Below, one piece after another: positions 26,479-35,205 of a stretch of 49,363 nucleotides of DNA. The number at the start of each line of letters is the position of its first letter. The first letter of the stretch is position 1. Made by a program: the position numbers and the translations under genes. The DNA comes from Aeromicrobium sp. Lineage in GTDB: Bacteria; Actinomycetota; Actinomycetes; Propionibacteriales; Nocardioidaceae. Below the pieces are notes generated by a model that saw only the letters and a list, made by a program, of their open reading frames with translations, was not told the origin of the DNA and made no database searches. The stretch covers positions 1 to 49,363 of the forward strand of contig JACMOZ010000023.1 of NCBI GenBank assembly GCA_014377785.1. Reading direction: 5' to 3'.

Positions 26479-27354
26479 GTGGACTACGCCTTCTCGCTTA
26501 CTCAGCACGACCGCACCGCTCATTTGCGCAAGGGGGAGTGGCGCACGCCCAATCTGCGGGTCATGGTGATCGGCGGCGACTATGTTTCTGCAAATCGTGT
26601 CGTTGCTGCCGACGGCGATCACGGCATCCGCTGGCTTTCGGTCAACGAGGCGCCCGAGGGCGAGTGGATATTCCTCGGCTATGAGGGTGATCAGGGTTTC
26701 GCCGCAGTGATGATGGACCGTGTTCCCAGCGAACTCAACCCCGTAGGCCTGCGGATCCTCGGGCCGACGATCGCTCCGGGTGAAGCCTCGCTCGCCGTTC
26801 ACGCGGTAGGAATAGCCCGATGGCACCAGACTCATCCGCATTGCGCGCGGTGTGGCGCCCTCACGGTCACTGCACAGGCTGGTCATACCCGCATCTGCCC
26901 GTCGTGTGGCACCGAACACTTCCCGCGCACCGATCCCGCCGTCATCATGCTCATCACCGACGGCGACGACCGCGCGCTGCTCGGCCGGCAGCCCTCATGG
27001 CCTGAAAACCGCTTCTCGACTCTTGCGGGTTTCGTCGAACCGGGTGAGACCCTCGACGATGCGGTCCGTCGCGAGGTCAAGGAAGAAGCAGGAATTGAGG
27101 TCGGTGCGGTCGAGTATGCGGGCAGCCAACCCTGGCCGTTCCCGTCGAGCCTGATGTTGGGGTTTTTCGGCACGGCGATCAGCGACACGGTCACCGTTGA
27201 CGCCGACGAGATCGCCGAGGCCCGATGGTTCAGCCGTCAGGAGATCACCGAACAGACTGCTGCGGGTGAGTTGCTACTGCCGCCGAAGGTCTCGATTTCG
27301 CGTTGGCTTGTCGAAAAATGGCACGGTGGCGAAATCACCGGAAGGTGGACCTAG
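26479..27354 (+). CDS. nudC: NAD+ diphosphatase NudC
   Basis: A 291-residue Nudix enzyme that splits NAD(H) to AMP and NMN(H) and removes NAD caps from RNA. A four-Cys zinc site (CARC ... CPSC, about residues 120-142) precedes the Nudix box GFVEPGETLDDAVRREVKEEAG. The NudC signature SQPWPFPSS follows it. The order and length fit the family. The GTG start at 26479 gives the normal N-terminus and matches a leaderless promoter. It is convergent with the mycoredoxin gene, whose stop lies within the last bases of nudC (27351-27354 overlap). Confidence 0.95.
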   Translation: MDYAFSLTQHDRTAHLRKGEWRTPNLRVMVIGGDYVSANRVVAADGDHGIRWLSVNEAPEGEWIFLGYEGDQGFAAVMMDRVPSELNPVGLRILGPTIAPGEASLAVHAVGIARWHQTHPHCARCGALTVTAQAGHTRICPSCGTEHFPRTDPAVIMLITDGDDRALLGRQPSWPENRFSTLAGFVEPGETLDDAVRREVKEEAGIEVGAVEYAGSQPWPFPSSLMLGFFGTAISDTVTVDADEIAEARWFSRQEITEQTAAGELLLPPKVSISRWLVEKWHGGEITGRWT

Positions 27355-27593
27355 GCCGCGAGTTGTGCCTTGATTTGCGCGAGTGAGGGATTGCTCAACG
27401 CGGTGCCGTCGGCGAAAACAATCGTCGGTACTGTTTGATTGCCTTTGTTGGCCTTTTCAACTATTTCGGCAGCCTCGGGCTGCACTTCGATGTCCACCTC
27501 GACATACGAAATGCCTTCACGATCCAGTTGGCTCTTGAGCCGGTGGCAGTAGCCACACCACGGTGTCGAATACAAGGTGAACTGTTCGGACAT
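27351..27593 (-). CDS. mrx1: Mycoredoxin-1-like glutaredoxin-fold protein
   Basis: An 80-residue thioredoxin-fold protein with the redox motif CGYC (Cys13, Cys16) in the context YSTPWCGYCHRLK, the same motif as mycoredoxin-1. It should reduce mycothiol-mixed disulfides in the cytoplasm. The cis-Pro loop TVPTIVF and the following FADGTALSNPS match Mrx1. AGGGAGA precedes the ATG. In Mycobacterium the Rv3198A gene sits at the same position next to uvrD2. The gene implies that the organism makes mycothiol, consistent with the window's other actinobacterial markers. Confidence 0.93.
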   Translation of the reverse strand: MSEQFTLYSTPWCGYCHRLKSQLDREGISYVEVDIEVQPEAAEIVEKANKGNQTVPTIVFADGTALSNPSLAQIKAQLAA

Positions 27594-27684
27594 TTTGTGT
27601 CTCCCTTGGCGATTAGCCTGAAGTTGTATTAAGTACTGTCACATTGAACACTGTTCCGCCGATCACTATTCCGTGAGGATCCCT

Positions 27685-29736
27685 GTGCCAACTGCCGATG
27701 ACCTGCTCCAAGCCCTCGACCCGGAGCAGCGCGCCGTCGCACTGGCCTTGAGAGGGCCGGTCTGCGTGGTCGCCGGTGCTGGCACCGGCAAAACGAGGGC
27801 GATCACTCATCGCATCGCTTATGGTGTCGCAACCGGGGTCTACAAACCCACCGAAGTGCTCGCCGTGACGTTTACCAATCGTGCAGCCGGCGAAATGCGG
27901 GGACGGCTGCGCAGTCTCGGCGCCGAGGGAGTCCAGGCCCGCACCTTCCACTCCGCCGCGTTGCGGCAGGCCCGCTATTTCTGGCCGCAGGTCTATGGAG
28001 GCGAGTTCCCCGAACTCACCCGATCCAAGATCCCGCTGGTAAACGAGGCCGCCCGCCGCTGCGGCATCCGTGTCGATGCCCCGGTGTTGCGCGACCTGTC
28101 GGCTGAGATCGAATGGGCCAAAGTCAGCAATGTACGGCCGACCGACTACGCGCGCCTGAGCGTTCGGGGCCGCCGCGAAGTCGCCGGTGTCGACGGCGCC
28201 ACGATCGGCAATGTCTTCGCCGCCTACGAGGACATCAAACGCGACCGCAACCGCATCGACATGGAAGACATCCTGTTGGTGACGGCCGCGATCCTGGCCG
28301 AGGACGAACGCGTCGCGGCCCAGGTCAGGCGCCAGTACCAATGGTTTGTCGTCGATGAATATCAGGACGTCAACCCGTTGCAGGCGACTCTCCTCAACTT
28401 GTGGCTCGGTGGTCGCAACGACTTGTGTGTCGTCGGCGATCCGTTGCAGACGATCTACTCTTTTGCCGGTGCCTCACCCGAGATCCTCGGCTCCTTCTCG
28501 CGCACCTATCCCGACGGCCAGCGCCACGAACTCGTCCGCAACTACCGGTCGACGCCACAAATCTTGGCGGCGGCAAACGCGGTCTTCGGCCGCAATACCA
28601 AGGTCAAGGGCGTCCGGTTGCAGTCGCAACAGGAGGCCGGCGACCCGGTCACCTATGTCGGTTATTCCGACGAGGTGGCAGAGGCCAATGCCGTGGCCAA
28701 CGAAATCGCCTTGTTGCACCGCAGCGGAGTGCCCTACAAGGAAATGGCGATCCTGTTCCGCATAAATGCACAGTCCGAGACGTTCGAAGAAGCGCTTGGT
28801 CAACATGGGATCCCCTATGTCCTTCGCGGCGTCGAGAGGTTCTTCGAGCGCGCCGAAGTCCGTCAAGGCATCACGCTTCTGCGAGGCGCGGCTCGATCGG
28901 GTCAGGGAGAGGACGCCGATCTCCTCGGCGAGGTCAAGGCGGTGCTGGCAAGCATCGGTTATGCCGAGAAAGCGCCCACCGGGACCGGAGCCGTTCGTGA
29001 CCGCTGGGAGTCGTTGCACGCACTCGTGTCGATGGCGGCTGATCTGGGCGAGACCGACGAAGCAGCCGGACTCACCGAACTCGTGGCCGACCTCGATCGC
29101 CGGGCTTCACATGCGCACGCACCGGCCGCCGACGGAGTCACCCTCGCAACCCTCCACTCGGCCAAGGGCCTCGAATGGGATGCGGTCTTCTGCATCGGCA
29201 TGCACGAAGGGATGATGCCCAGCATCCACGCCCAGAGCGATGCCGAGGTCGAAGAGGAACGCCGACTGTTTTATGTCGGTCTGACCAGGGCCCGCAATAA
29301 CCTGATGATCTCCTGGGCGGCGTCGCGCAATCCCGGGGGCCGGGCCAGCCGCAAGGCAACCCGCTTTCTCGACAATCTCTTGCCGGCCAATCACGAAGCC
29401 CGCCAGACGGGCCGGTCGCCACGCGAACGTAAGGTTGCCCGTTGCCGCGTCTGCAACTCCATGCTGGCGCCCGGTGCCGACCGCAAACGTGGGCGCTGTG
29501 AAGACTGCCCGTCCAATTACGACGAAGTCCTCTACGAACATTTGCGCGAGTGGCGGACCGGTCAGGCCAGCGAACAGAGGGTTCCCGCTTACGTCATCTT
29601 CACCGATGCGACTCTGCAGGGCATCGCCGAATCCAAACCCGAGGACATCGCCGGACTGTCTCGGATCCCCGGCATCGGCAAGGTCAAACTCGACCGCTAT
29701 GCCGAGGAAGTCCTTGCCCTGTGTAGCGCTGAATAG
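27685..29736 (+). CDS. uvrD2: ATP-dependent DNA helicase UvrD2
   Basis: A 683-residue superfamily-1 helicase. Walker A is GAGTGKTR near residue 31 and the DExx box is DEYQDVN near 223. LATLHSAKGLEWD is the late motif. A tetracysteine motif, CRVC-x14-CEDC, starts near 587 and is followed by an HRDC-like domain (ATLQGIAESKPEDIAGLSRIPGIG) to the end. This is the defining layout of mycobacterial UvrD2, where the Cys module is needed for activity. Starts are possible at GTG 27673 and GTG 27685. GAGGA five bases before 27685 favours the second, but only moderately. It is divergent from mycoredoxin. Confidence 0.93.
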   Translation: MPTADDLLQALDPEQRAVALALRGPVCVVAGAGTGKTRAITHRIAYGVATGVYKPTEVLAVTFTNRAAGEMRGRLRSLGAEGVQARTFHSAALRQARYFWPQVYGGEFPELTRSKIPLVNEAARRCGIRVDAPVLRDLSAEIEWAKVSNVRPTDYARLSVRGRREVAGVDGATIGNVFAAYEDIKRDRNRIDMEDILLVTAAILAEDERVAAQVRRQYQWFVVDEYQDVNPLQATLLNLWLGGRNDLCVVGDPLQTIYSFAGASPEILGSFSRTYPDGQRHELVRNYRSTPQILAAANAVFGRNTKVKGVRLQSQQEAGDPVTYVGYSDEVAEANAVANEIALLHRSGVPYKEMAILFRINAQSETFEEALGQHGIPYVLRGVERFFERAEVRQGITLLRGAARSGQGEDADLLGEVKAVLASIGYAEKAPTGTGAVRDRWESLHALVSMAADLGETDEAAGLTELVADLDRRASHAHAPAADGVTLATLHSAKGLEWDAVFCIGMHEGMMPSIHAQSDAEVEEERRLFYVGLTRARNNLMISWAASRNPGGRASRKATRFLDNLLPANHEARQTGRSPRERKVARCRVCNSMLAPGADRKRGRCEDCPSNYDEVLYEHLREWRTGQASEQRVPAYVIFTDATLQGIAESKPEDIAGLSRIPGIGKVKLDRYAEEVLALCSAE

Positions 29737-29753
29737 TAGGTCGGGTTGGTGCT

Positions 29754-31094
29754 CTACTCGACACCAAAACCGGGCAGCGAGTCCATCAGGATCTGCCGGA
29801 ACGGCGCTGTCGCTCCGAGCTGACTGAGCACGCCGATTCCGCCGATCCAGACCCGATGGATGAGGAGATATTCCCGCGGCAAGTTGATCTTGACCGCCGT
29901 GCCGAGTCCGTCCGCGCCCGGTGCGCTGACCCGCTGCATCTGCTCACGCATCCATTCGCGATTGAAGGAAAACCGGTCGACGCGCGCCGGTTCGACGAAC
30001 GGGCCGAGATAACGGCCGATCGTGTCGGCGTCGAGGTTGACCCCTCTCCGAAGGAAACCTTCTTGGCTTAGGCCGTCGACAACGCTTTCGAAGTCGCCGT
30101 CCACGGCATAACGGAGGAGCTGGCCCATGATCGGCGGCAAACCCCCGGGAAGGCGAGCGACAGCGCCGTAATCGACAACACCCAGGCGGCCGTCGGGCAG
30201 GATGCGGAAGTTGCCTGGATGCGGGTCGGCGTGCAGCATGCCGGTGCGAGCCGCCCCCGCGAACAGGAACCGCACATACATCTCGCCGTAGCGGTCGCGC
30301 TCTTCCTGCGTGCCGTTCGTGATGATCTCGGCGAGGGAATATTCGCTCTCCAGCCACGTCGACACGAGGGCGCGTTCGGTATGCGTGATGACCTCGGGAA
30401 CCACAATTTCGGGGTCGCCATCGAACTCGAGGGCGAAGAGTTGTTGAGCGCCCGATTCGAGCGAGTAGTCGAGTTCCTCGGCAACCCGGTCCTGGAGTTC
30501 TTCGACGAGAGGCTTGACGTCGAGGCCTGGGACGATCACACCGAAAAGTCGGGCCACGCGCGCGATCTGACGCAAATCCGAAAGCATCGCCTTGGCCGCG
30601 CCCGGATATTGGATCTTGACCGCCACTTCGGTCCCGTCGTGCCAAGTGGCGCGATGAACCTGACCGATCGAGGCCGAAGCTGCTGCCACGTCACCGAACG
30701 TGATGAAGTTAGATCGCCAATCGGTGCCAAATTCCTCGGTCATGACGCGATGGACGACACCCGGCGGCATTGGTGGCGCCGAATCCTGCAGTTTGGTGAG
30801 GCTCTCACGATAAGGACCGGCGATTTCCTCAGGCAGTATGGCCTCGAAGATGCTCATTGCCTGACCAAACTTCATGGCCCCGCCCTTGAGCTCGCCGAGG
30901 ACTTTGAAGATTTGATCCGCGGTGCGCTGCTGGACTTCGCTCATCACGGCGTTGGCGGGGACGCCGACCATACGCTTGCCAATGCCCCACGTCGTGCGGC
31001 CGGCGAAGCCCACCGGCAACGCCGCGAGGCGAGCCGTTCGCGTGAAGGCACTGCGCGGCAGTGGGCGGGGCTTGGAGTTGTCACTGTCTGGCAC
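29754..31094 (-). CDS. ABC1/AarF-family atypical kinase
   Basis: A 446-residue ABC1 (UbiB/ADCK-like) protein. The signature KxGQ is in LGELKGGAMKFGQAMS. The pseudo-kinase core has VAVKIQYPG (ATP lysine), HADPHPGNF (catalytic loop) and VDYGAV (in place of DFG). It sits at the Rv3197 position. The open frame runs to 31397, but the first 100 codons are unlike the family. TACCCT six bases upstream of the GTG at 31094 defines the start. The biological role in actinobacteria is unsettled; Rv3197 has been linked to antibiotic tolerance. It is convergent with uvrD2. Confidence 0.88.
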   Translation of the reverse strand: MPDSDNSKPRPLPRSAFTRTARLAALPVGFAGRTTWGIGKRMVGVPANAVMSEVQQRTADQIFKVLGELKGGAMKFGQAMSIFEAILPEEIAGPYRESLTKLQDSAPPMPPGVVHRVMTEEFGTDWRSNFITFGDVAAASASIGQVHRATWHDGTEVAVKIQYPGAAKAMLSDLRQIARVARLFGVIVPGLDVKPLVEELQDRVAEELDYSLESGAQQLFALEFDGDPEIVVPEVITHTERALVSTWLESEYSLAEIITNGTQEERDRYGEMYVRFLFAGAARTGMLHADPHPGNFRILPDGRLGVVDYGAVARLPGGLPPIMGQLLRYAVDGDFESVVDGLSQEGFLRRGVNLDADTIGRYLGPFVEPARVDRFSFNREWMREQMQRVSAPGADGLGTAVKINLPREYLLIHRVWIGGIGVLSQLGATAPFRQILMDSLPGFGVE

Positions 31095-31100
31095 CTCTAC

Positions 31101-31106
31101 AGGGTA
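31101..31106 (-). promoter_or_regulatory. Leaderless -10 hexamer TACCCT
   Basis: TACCCT on the minus strand followed by six bases and the GTG at 31094. It trims about 100 codons from the longest open frame. Confidence 0.65.
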
Positions 31107-31153
31107 GTTGTCGGCGGCGCGACTTGCTGACGAACGCCCTCGGGCGATTGCAC

Positions 31154-32041
31154 CTAGGCGGCCGCAAGCAGCGTGCAACTGCAATTGGGATGGAAGCTGA
31201 CCGGCCAGGACTGGTGGTCGAGATAATGTGGTCCGACGACCAAGCACTGGCCGGTGGTCTCGCCAGCGGTGTCGTCGCAATGCGCCAGCACTTCGGCCGC
31301 AATTGTCGCCGCAGCCACGTGAAGCGTCGTGGCGCACAAGGCGGGAGGCGAACCGAAAGCGGTCGAGGCGCCAAATTGTGTCATCAGCGCCGGCCAAGCG
31401 TTATCCCAGTCGGTGCGATGCAGGTCGTGACAATTGATGCAGGGAGTGATGCCGGGCCGTACGAGTGGACCGATGCGAATCCGGTCTTCCTCGACGACGA
31501 CGCGCACATGGTCAATACCCGACTCCATCGCTTCCTGAAAGCGCTGCCGCCCTGGTTCGCCATTGCTCAGCATCACCGCGAGATGCGTCTGGTCGCCCGC
31601 GGTAGTCGAGATTCCGGCACGGGCCAGAATCGCGACCGTCGTTCGGGCGAGTTCGGTTGAAGCCTTGTCCGTGCTCAGGCGGAGGCCGAATTCCGCCCGG
31701 TGATGCAAGCGAGCCGGTGGCGATCCGGTGAGGCTGGCCGAACGCGCTTCGCCGACGAGGCGCGGGTCTGCGGGGAAGTCCCAGTTGCGTGCGTCGAACA
31801 CGAGACCGGCTGCCATCAGTTCATTGATGATCGCGGGGACGTTGCCGTCAAATTCGGTGAGGTGGGTCGCCGTCAGGTCGGCAATGCGGCGGACGTCCCG
31901 GATGCCGTCGAGAAGGCGCAGAACCGAAAACAGTCCGGGCCGGTCCCGCAACACGAATCCTGGCGACGTGCCGATCTGGAGATGAGTGGCGTCCCGGCGC
32001 AGGAGGACAGCGCCGGGACGGAGTGCTGGTCGAATCGTCAT
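31154..32041 (-). CDS. TOMM-type leader-peptide-binding / ThiF-like protein, orphan
   Basis: A 295-residue protein that looks like the cyclodehydratase C protein of azole-peptide (TOMM) pathways. The N-terminal part (LLRRDATHLQIG ... LLDGIRDVRRIADL) resembles the leader-binding winged helix. The C-terminal part resembles a degenerate E1-like fold with a zinc site: CINC at residues 201-204 followed by DLHRTDWD, and HPNCSC at 284-289. I see no nucleotide loop, so it is probably a binding scaffold. No YcaO, dehydrogenase or precursor peptide is in the window. A protein of this type sits at the Rv3196 locus, so it may have a core role. GACGCT seven bases before the ATG is near the leaderless pattern. 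Confidence 0.75.
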   Translation of the reverse strand: MTIRPALRPGAVLLRRDATHLQIGTSPGFVLRDRPGLFSVLRLLDGIRDVRRIADLTATHLTEFDGNVPAIINELMAAGLVFDARNWDFPADPRLVGEARSASLTGSPPARLHHRAEFGLRLSTDKASTELARTTVAILARAGISTTAGDQTHLAVMLSNGEPGRQRFQEAMESGIDHVRVVVEEDRIRIGPLVRPGITPCINCHDLHRTDWDNAWPALMTQFGASTAFGSPPALCATTLHVAAATIAAEVLAHCDDTAGETTGQCLVVGPHYLDHQSWPVSFHPNCSCTLLAAA

Positions 32042-32124
32042 ACGCGAAAGCGTCGCCCTGAACGGCGGATTTGCCTACCTGGCCATCCACAGCTGCCCGG
32101 ACGAATGACAAAAGGCCGGAATGC

Positions 32125-32160
32125 AAAAAGCGGAGGGCCCCTGTGGTCGGGGCCCTCCGC
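32125..32160 (-). terminator. Rho-independent terminator for the zinc-ribbon gene
   Basis: A 12-bp perfect stem, GCGGAGGGCCCC (32130-32141) with GGGGCCCTCCGC (32149-32160), and a seven-base loop. On the minus strand it is followed by TTTTT (32125-32129). It terminates transcription leaving the small gene at 32234. Confidence 0.92.
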
Positions 32161-32233
32161 GATGCCCTTCGCAACGCCTGAGGACTGCGTAATCTAGGGA
32201 AGCCTGGAGGCTTGACTCCGGGTGGTGAGTTGA

Positions 32234-32392
32234 CTAGGCCTTGCCCAGGATCCTGTTCAACTTGGTGCCGCATACCGGACACACTCCTTTGGCCATGCGC
32301 GTGCCCTTTTCACTGACGTGTACTTCGCCAGTGGCCTCGCGCTTGTCCTTGCACTTCACGCAGTAGAACTCGCCACTCCATGATTCCGACAT
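32234..32392 (-). CDS. Small zinc-ribbon protein (DUF5679)
   Basis: A 52-residue protein with two Cys pairs, CVKC near residue 11 and CPVC near 39, separated by a basic and Gly-containing loop. It matches the DUF5679 zinc-ribbon family of Actinomycetota. It ends in TKLNRILGKA. The family role is unknown; the fold suggests nucleic acid or ribosome binding. The open frame extends to 32455, but AAGGAGG six bases before the ATG at 32392 fixes the start. It is a single-gene unit ended by the strong terminator at 32125-32160. Confidence 0.9.
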   Translation of the reverse strand: MSESWSGEFYCVKCKDKREATGEVHVSEKGTRMAKGVCPVCGTKLNRILGKA

Positions 32393-32617
32393 TACGGCCT
32401 CCTTGCCGATGTGGTGCTGGTCACATTCAGCGTACGCGGTTATGGGGGCGAACACGCTCCGGCATGCCGGGAAAACTCAGGCGAGTTGGGGGTCACCGAT
32501 GATGAAAAAAGATCCGTGGCGGCGCCAGCCTTCCCCTTGCCGGCGTCACCACGAATCGTGAATGTGCCTCACCTTAGGGCCCCGAGAACCGGCGGGTCAA
32601 TCGATTCCACTCAACAG

Positions 32618-32681
32618 TTGTCCACGCTTGTGGATAACTCTGGGGATGACTTGTGGGGAACGCCGTGATTCCTTGTGGAAA
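32618..32681. promoter_or_regulatory. Cluster of DnaA-box-like sites
   Basis: The 424-base gap between 32393 and 32816 has no gene but holds four DnaA-box-like sequences. TTGTGGATAA (32628-32637) is the exact reverse of TTATCCACAA. TTGTGGGGAA (32651-32660) and TTGTGGAAA (32673-32681) point the same way, at steps of 23 and 22 bases. TTGTCCACG (32618-32626) points the other way. The spacing equals about two helical turns. No dnaA or dnaN is near, so this may be a DnaA-binding regulatory or titration site. Confidence 0.55.
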
Positions 32682-32804
32682 CGCACCAATTGTGCGGTGT
32701 ATAACCTGTGCGCAAACTGTTGTTCTTGTTGTTCCCGGCCACCCTGACCTGCCCAAACGCAAGCACTCTGGTGTGGAGCAAAAAAACCTGTCGTTTCCTC
32801 GCGC

Positions 32805-32810
32805 TACCGT
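32805..32810 (+). promoter_or_regulatory. Leaderless -10 hexamer TACCGT
   Basis: TACCGT followed by six bases and the GTG at 32817. It chooses this GTG over one at 32811. Confidence 0.55.
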
Positions 32811-32816
32811 GTGCAT

Positions 32817-33308
32817 GTGGGAGAAATCGAGGTTCGCCGGAGCGCGCGACGCAAACGTTCCGTCCAGGTCCGGCGCGAAGGCAACCGCACCATTGCCTTG
32901 GTCCCGGCGAATCTGCCCCAGGCCGAAGCCGACGAGGTCATCGCACGGCTGGTGGAGCGACTCGAACGCCGCGAAAGACGCAATACTGTCAGCGACGCGG
33001 ATCTGACGGATCGCGCTGCTGAGCTCTCGGCGATCTATTTCAACGGCAAAGCCGTCCCCGCCGCGGTGCGCTGGGTGAGTAATCAGAACTCCCGATGGGG
33101 TTCGTGTACGACAAATGACAAAAGCATTCGCTTGTCCGACCGACTCATCGGCATGCCGATCTGGGTCGTCGACTACGTCCTGATCCACGAACTGGCGCAC
33201 CTGATCGAGGCCAACCACAGTGCACGGTTCTGGTCATTGGTCGACGCCTACCCCCAAGCCGAGCGTGCTAAGGGATTTCTCGAAGGCGTTTCACACCGGC
33301 AAGGGTGA
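32817..33308 (+). CDS. YgjP-like (DUF45) zinc metallopeptidase
   Basis: A 163-residue predicted zinc peptidase of the YgjP/M48-like group. The zinc motif is HELAH at residues 124-128, followed by the family's third ligand region NHSARFW. Upstream is the conserved NSRWGSCT block. It is cytoplasmic, without a signal peptide. In family relatives the role is unproven, although related WLM/SprT-type enzymes act on protein-DNA crosslinks. The upstream DnaA-box cluster would place it under replication-linked control, which is an inference. It is convergent with the Nudix gene, and the two stop regions overlap (33268-33308). Confidence 0.88.
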   Translation: MGEIEVRRSARRKRSVQVRREGNRTIALVPANLPQAEADEVIARLVERLERRERRNTVSDADLTDRAAELSAIYFNGKAVPAAVRWVSNQNSRWGSCTTNDKSIRLSDRLIGMPIWVVDYVLIHELAHLIEANHSARFWSLVDAYPQAERAKGFLEGVSHRQG

Positions 33309-33849
33309 GTTCGCACACCGATTTGTCGGTGTTGGGCGGCAGCTCGTCGATGCCGAACCATTGCAGATCGTCTGACTCATCGCTGATGACGTGCCTTGCT
33401 CCCGGCGGGGCGACGGCGATGAACTGGACATCCAGATGATGCGACGGACGGATCGGTCCGCACGACGGACCCCCACAATTGGGTACGGCATGATGTGACA
33501 GTCGGACAGGTCTCGGGTCGATCCAAAGATTGTTGATGCCGCTTTCCTCGCGGCCTTCGCGCAACGCCGATTCGGCGAGCGCAGGGTCATCGGCTTCGCA
33601 ATGACCGCCTGTCTGCAGCCAGCGGTGCACGATTTTGTGGAGCGTCAGAAGAACCGCTGCGTGATCGCTGGAGAAGATCAACACGCTTGCGGTCAGATGA
33701 TCGGGGTGGCACTCGCGCCACATGGCATCGGGATGACGGTCGAGGTGAGCGAGGTAGTCACGTCGCAGGTCTGCCTGCCCTGCATCGGGCGGTGCCCACG
33801 CGGTCAAGACCTCGCGGGCATCGGCGTGCAATGTCATGCGCGGTGTCAC
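33268..33849 (-). CDS. Nudix hydrolase
   Basis: A 193-residue Nudix-fold hydrolase. The Nudix box reads GGHCEADDPALAESALREGREESG, which keeps REGREESG but has Asp-rich residues in place of the usual first Glu. It follows the HRWLQTGGH strand. Similar actinobacterial proteins have the same box with GGH(I/V)E. The substrate is unknown. The GTG start overlaps the DUF2342 stop as GTGA, so the two are co-translated. An ATG four codons later (33837) is possible. It overlaps the 3' end of the convergent YgjP-like gene by about 40 bases. Confidence 0.88.
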   Translation of the reverse strand: MTPRMTLHADAREVLTAWAPPDAGQADLRRDYLAHLDRHPDAMWRECHPDHLTASVLIFSSDHAAVLLTLHKIVHRWLQTGGHCEADDPALAESALREGREESGINNLWIDPRPVRLSHHAVPNCGGPSCGPIRPSHHLDVQFIAVAPPGARHVISDESDDLQWFGIDELPPNTDKSVCELTLAGVKRLREIP

Positions 33850-35159
33850 TCTTTGGGCGGGCTCTCGTGGGGTGGGTCGGCGTCGAGGAGTTCGTTGAGC
33901 GCGGCATCGAATTCGGCGCTTTGAGCGGCATCTTCGTTCTGCTCGCCCTGGGCGAATCCCAGCGGATCGTCAAGGTCGGCGCCATCGGGCATCAGGTCGG
34001 GGTGCGCCCATACGGCGTCGCGTGCGGTCGGACCCTGACGGTCGCGAAGTGCCGCCCACAACGTGGTGGCGTCCCGCAGTCGCCTCGGCCGCAGTTCCAG
34101 ACCCACTAGGGAGGCGAAGGTTTGCTCGGCGGGTCCGCCCGCGGCGCGGCGACGGCGCATGGCCTCGGCGAGGGATGCCGCTGACGGCATACGGTCCTTG
34201 GTGGCTTGGGAGACGACTTCGTCGACCCAGCCCTCGATGAAGGCGAGGAGCGATTCGAGTCGATCGAGGGCGGATTGTTGTGCCGGAGTGCGTTGGGGTT
34301 CGAACAGTCCGCCGGCGAGCGCTTCCTGGATTTCCTCGGGCCGTGAAGGGTCGAGCGACTGGATTTGAGATTCGATGGCGGAAATGTCGATCGTCGTGCC
34401 GCGGCCGAATTCCTCGATGGCACCGATCAGTTGTGGGCGCAACCACGAGGCATACTCGAAAAGGCGGTGATGCGCGCATTCGCGAAGAGTCACATAAAGC
34501 ATGACGTCGGCATCGCTTTGCTCAAGACCTTCGCCGAATTGCTTCACACCTTCGGGGAGGATTGCGGCCATACCGGCGGGTCCCAGTGGCAAACCGACAT
34601 CCGTTGACGACATGACTTCGCCGGCAAGACCCCCCAGAGCCTGGCCGATCTGCTGACTGAACATCGCACTGCCGGCCTGGCTCAACATGCCGATCAGCGG
34701 TCCAGCCATGGCCTTGGCCTCTTCGGGGATCGCCGCTGCCATAGCACTGACGACATGTTCGGCTATCGGCTCGACAAGTTGGTGCCAGGTGTCGGCGGTG
34801 GACTCGATCCATTCGGCCCGGCTCCAGGCCACGGCGGTGGTGGCACCGGCGGGAATGTCGGTCGCCTGGTCGAGCCACAACTCGGCCAAACGGACGGCAT
34901 CGTTGACGGCGCCGGTTTGCGAAGAGTTGGGGGAGGGGTCGGGTCCGGCCGCGGCTAGAGCATGACGGGCGACATCCTTGGCAACGTCGAAGTTGACGCT
35001 GCCTTCGTGCGATGTGAACATTTGCTGCATCTGGGCCATGAGGGCATTCATGTCGGGCATCTCGCCGCCGGTCATCCCGGCAAAGAGTTGTTCCATCGGC
35101 GTCCCGGCAAACGGGTTGGCTTCATTTTTTTCGTCATCGCTGTCTTCGGGCTCGGCCAT
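33846..35159 (-). CDS. DUF2342 / zinc-dependent metalloprotease-like protein
   Basis: A 437-residue protein of the DUF2342 family (Rv3195 at this locus). An acidic, Met-rich N-terminus is followed by a helical core with the conserved block LRECAHHRLFEYASWLRPQ and a late acidic tail ending HESPPKE. The family is often called a zinc-dependent protease, but no ordinary HExxH motif is present, so I do not assert protease activity. The frame extends to 35339. The ATG at 35159 has TATTTT six bases upstream and gives the usual MAEPEDSDDE-like acidic start. It is divergent from moaE across only 46 bases. Confidence 0.88.
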   Translation of the reverse strand: MAEPEDSDDEKNEANPFAGTPMEQLFAGMTGGEMPDMNALMAQMQQMFTSHEGSVNFDVAKDVARHALAAAGPDPSPNSSQTGAVNDAVRLAELWLDQATDIPAGATTAVAWSRAEWIESTADTWHQLVEPIAEHVVSAMAAAIPEEAKAMAGPLIGMLSQAGSAMFSQQIGQALGGLAGEVMSSTDVGLPLGPAGMAAILPEGVKQFGEGLEQSDADVMLYVTLRECAHHRLFEYASWLRPQLIGAIEEFGRGTTIDISAIESQIQSLDPSRPEEIQEALAGGLFEPQRTPAQQSALDRLESLLAFIEGWVDEVVSQATKDRMPSAASLAEAMRRRRAAGGPAEQTFASLVGLELRPRRLRDATTLWAALRDRQGPTARDAVWAHPDLMPDGADLDDPLGFAQGEQNEDAAQSAEFDAALNELLDADPPHESPPKE

Positions 35160-35165
35160 GACTCC

Positions 35166-35171
35166 AAAATA
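35166..35171 (-). promoter_or_regulatory. Leaderless -10 hexamer TATTTT
   Basis: TATTTT followed by six bases (GGAGTC) and the ATG at 35159. The six bases also contain a partial Shine-Dalgarno site. Confidence 0.55.
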
Positions 35172-35192
35172 GCCGGTCGGCGGTAACCCCCG

Positions 35193-35198
35193 TAGGCT
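35193..35198 (+). promoter_or_regulatory. Leaderless -10 hexamer TAGGCT for moaE
   Basis: TAGGCT followed by seven bases and the ATG at 35206. It faces the DUF2342 promoter, and the two -10 sites are about 22 bases apart, so the promoters overlap. Confidence 0.6.
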
Positions 35199-35205
35199 TA
35201 CGGCA

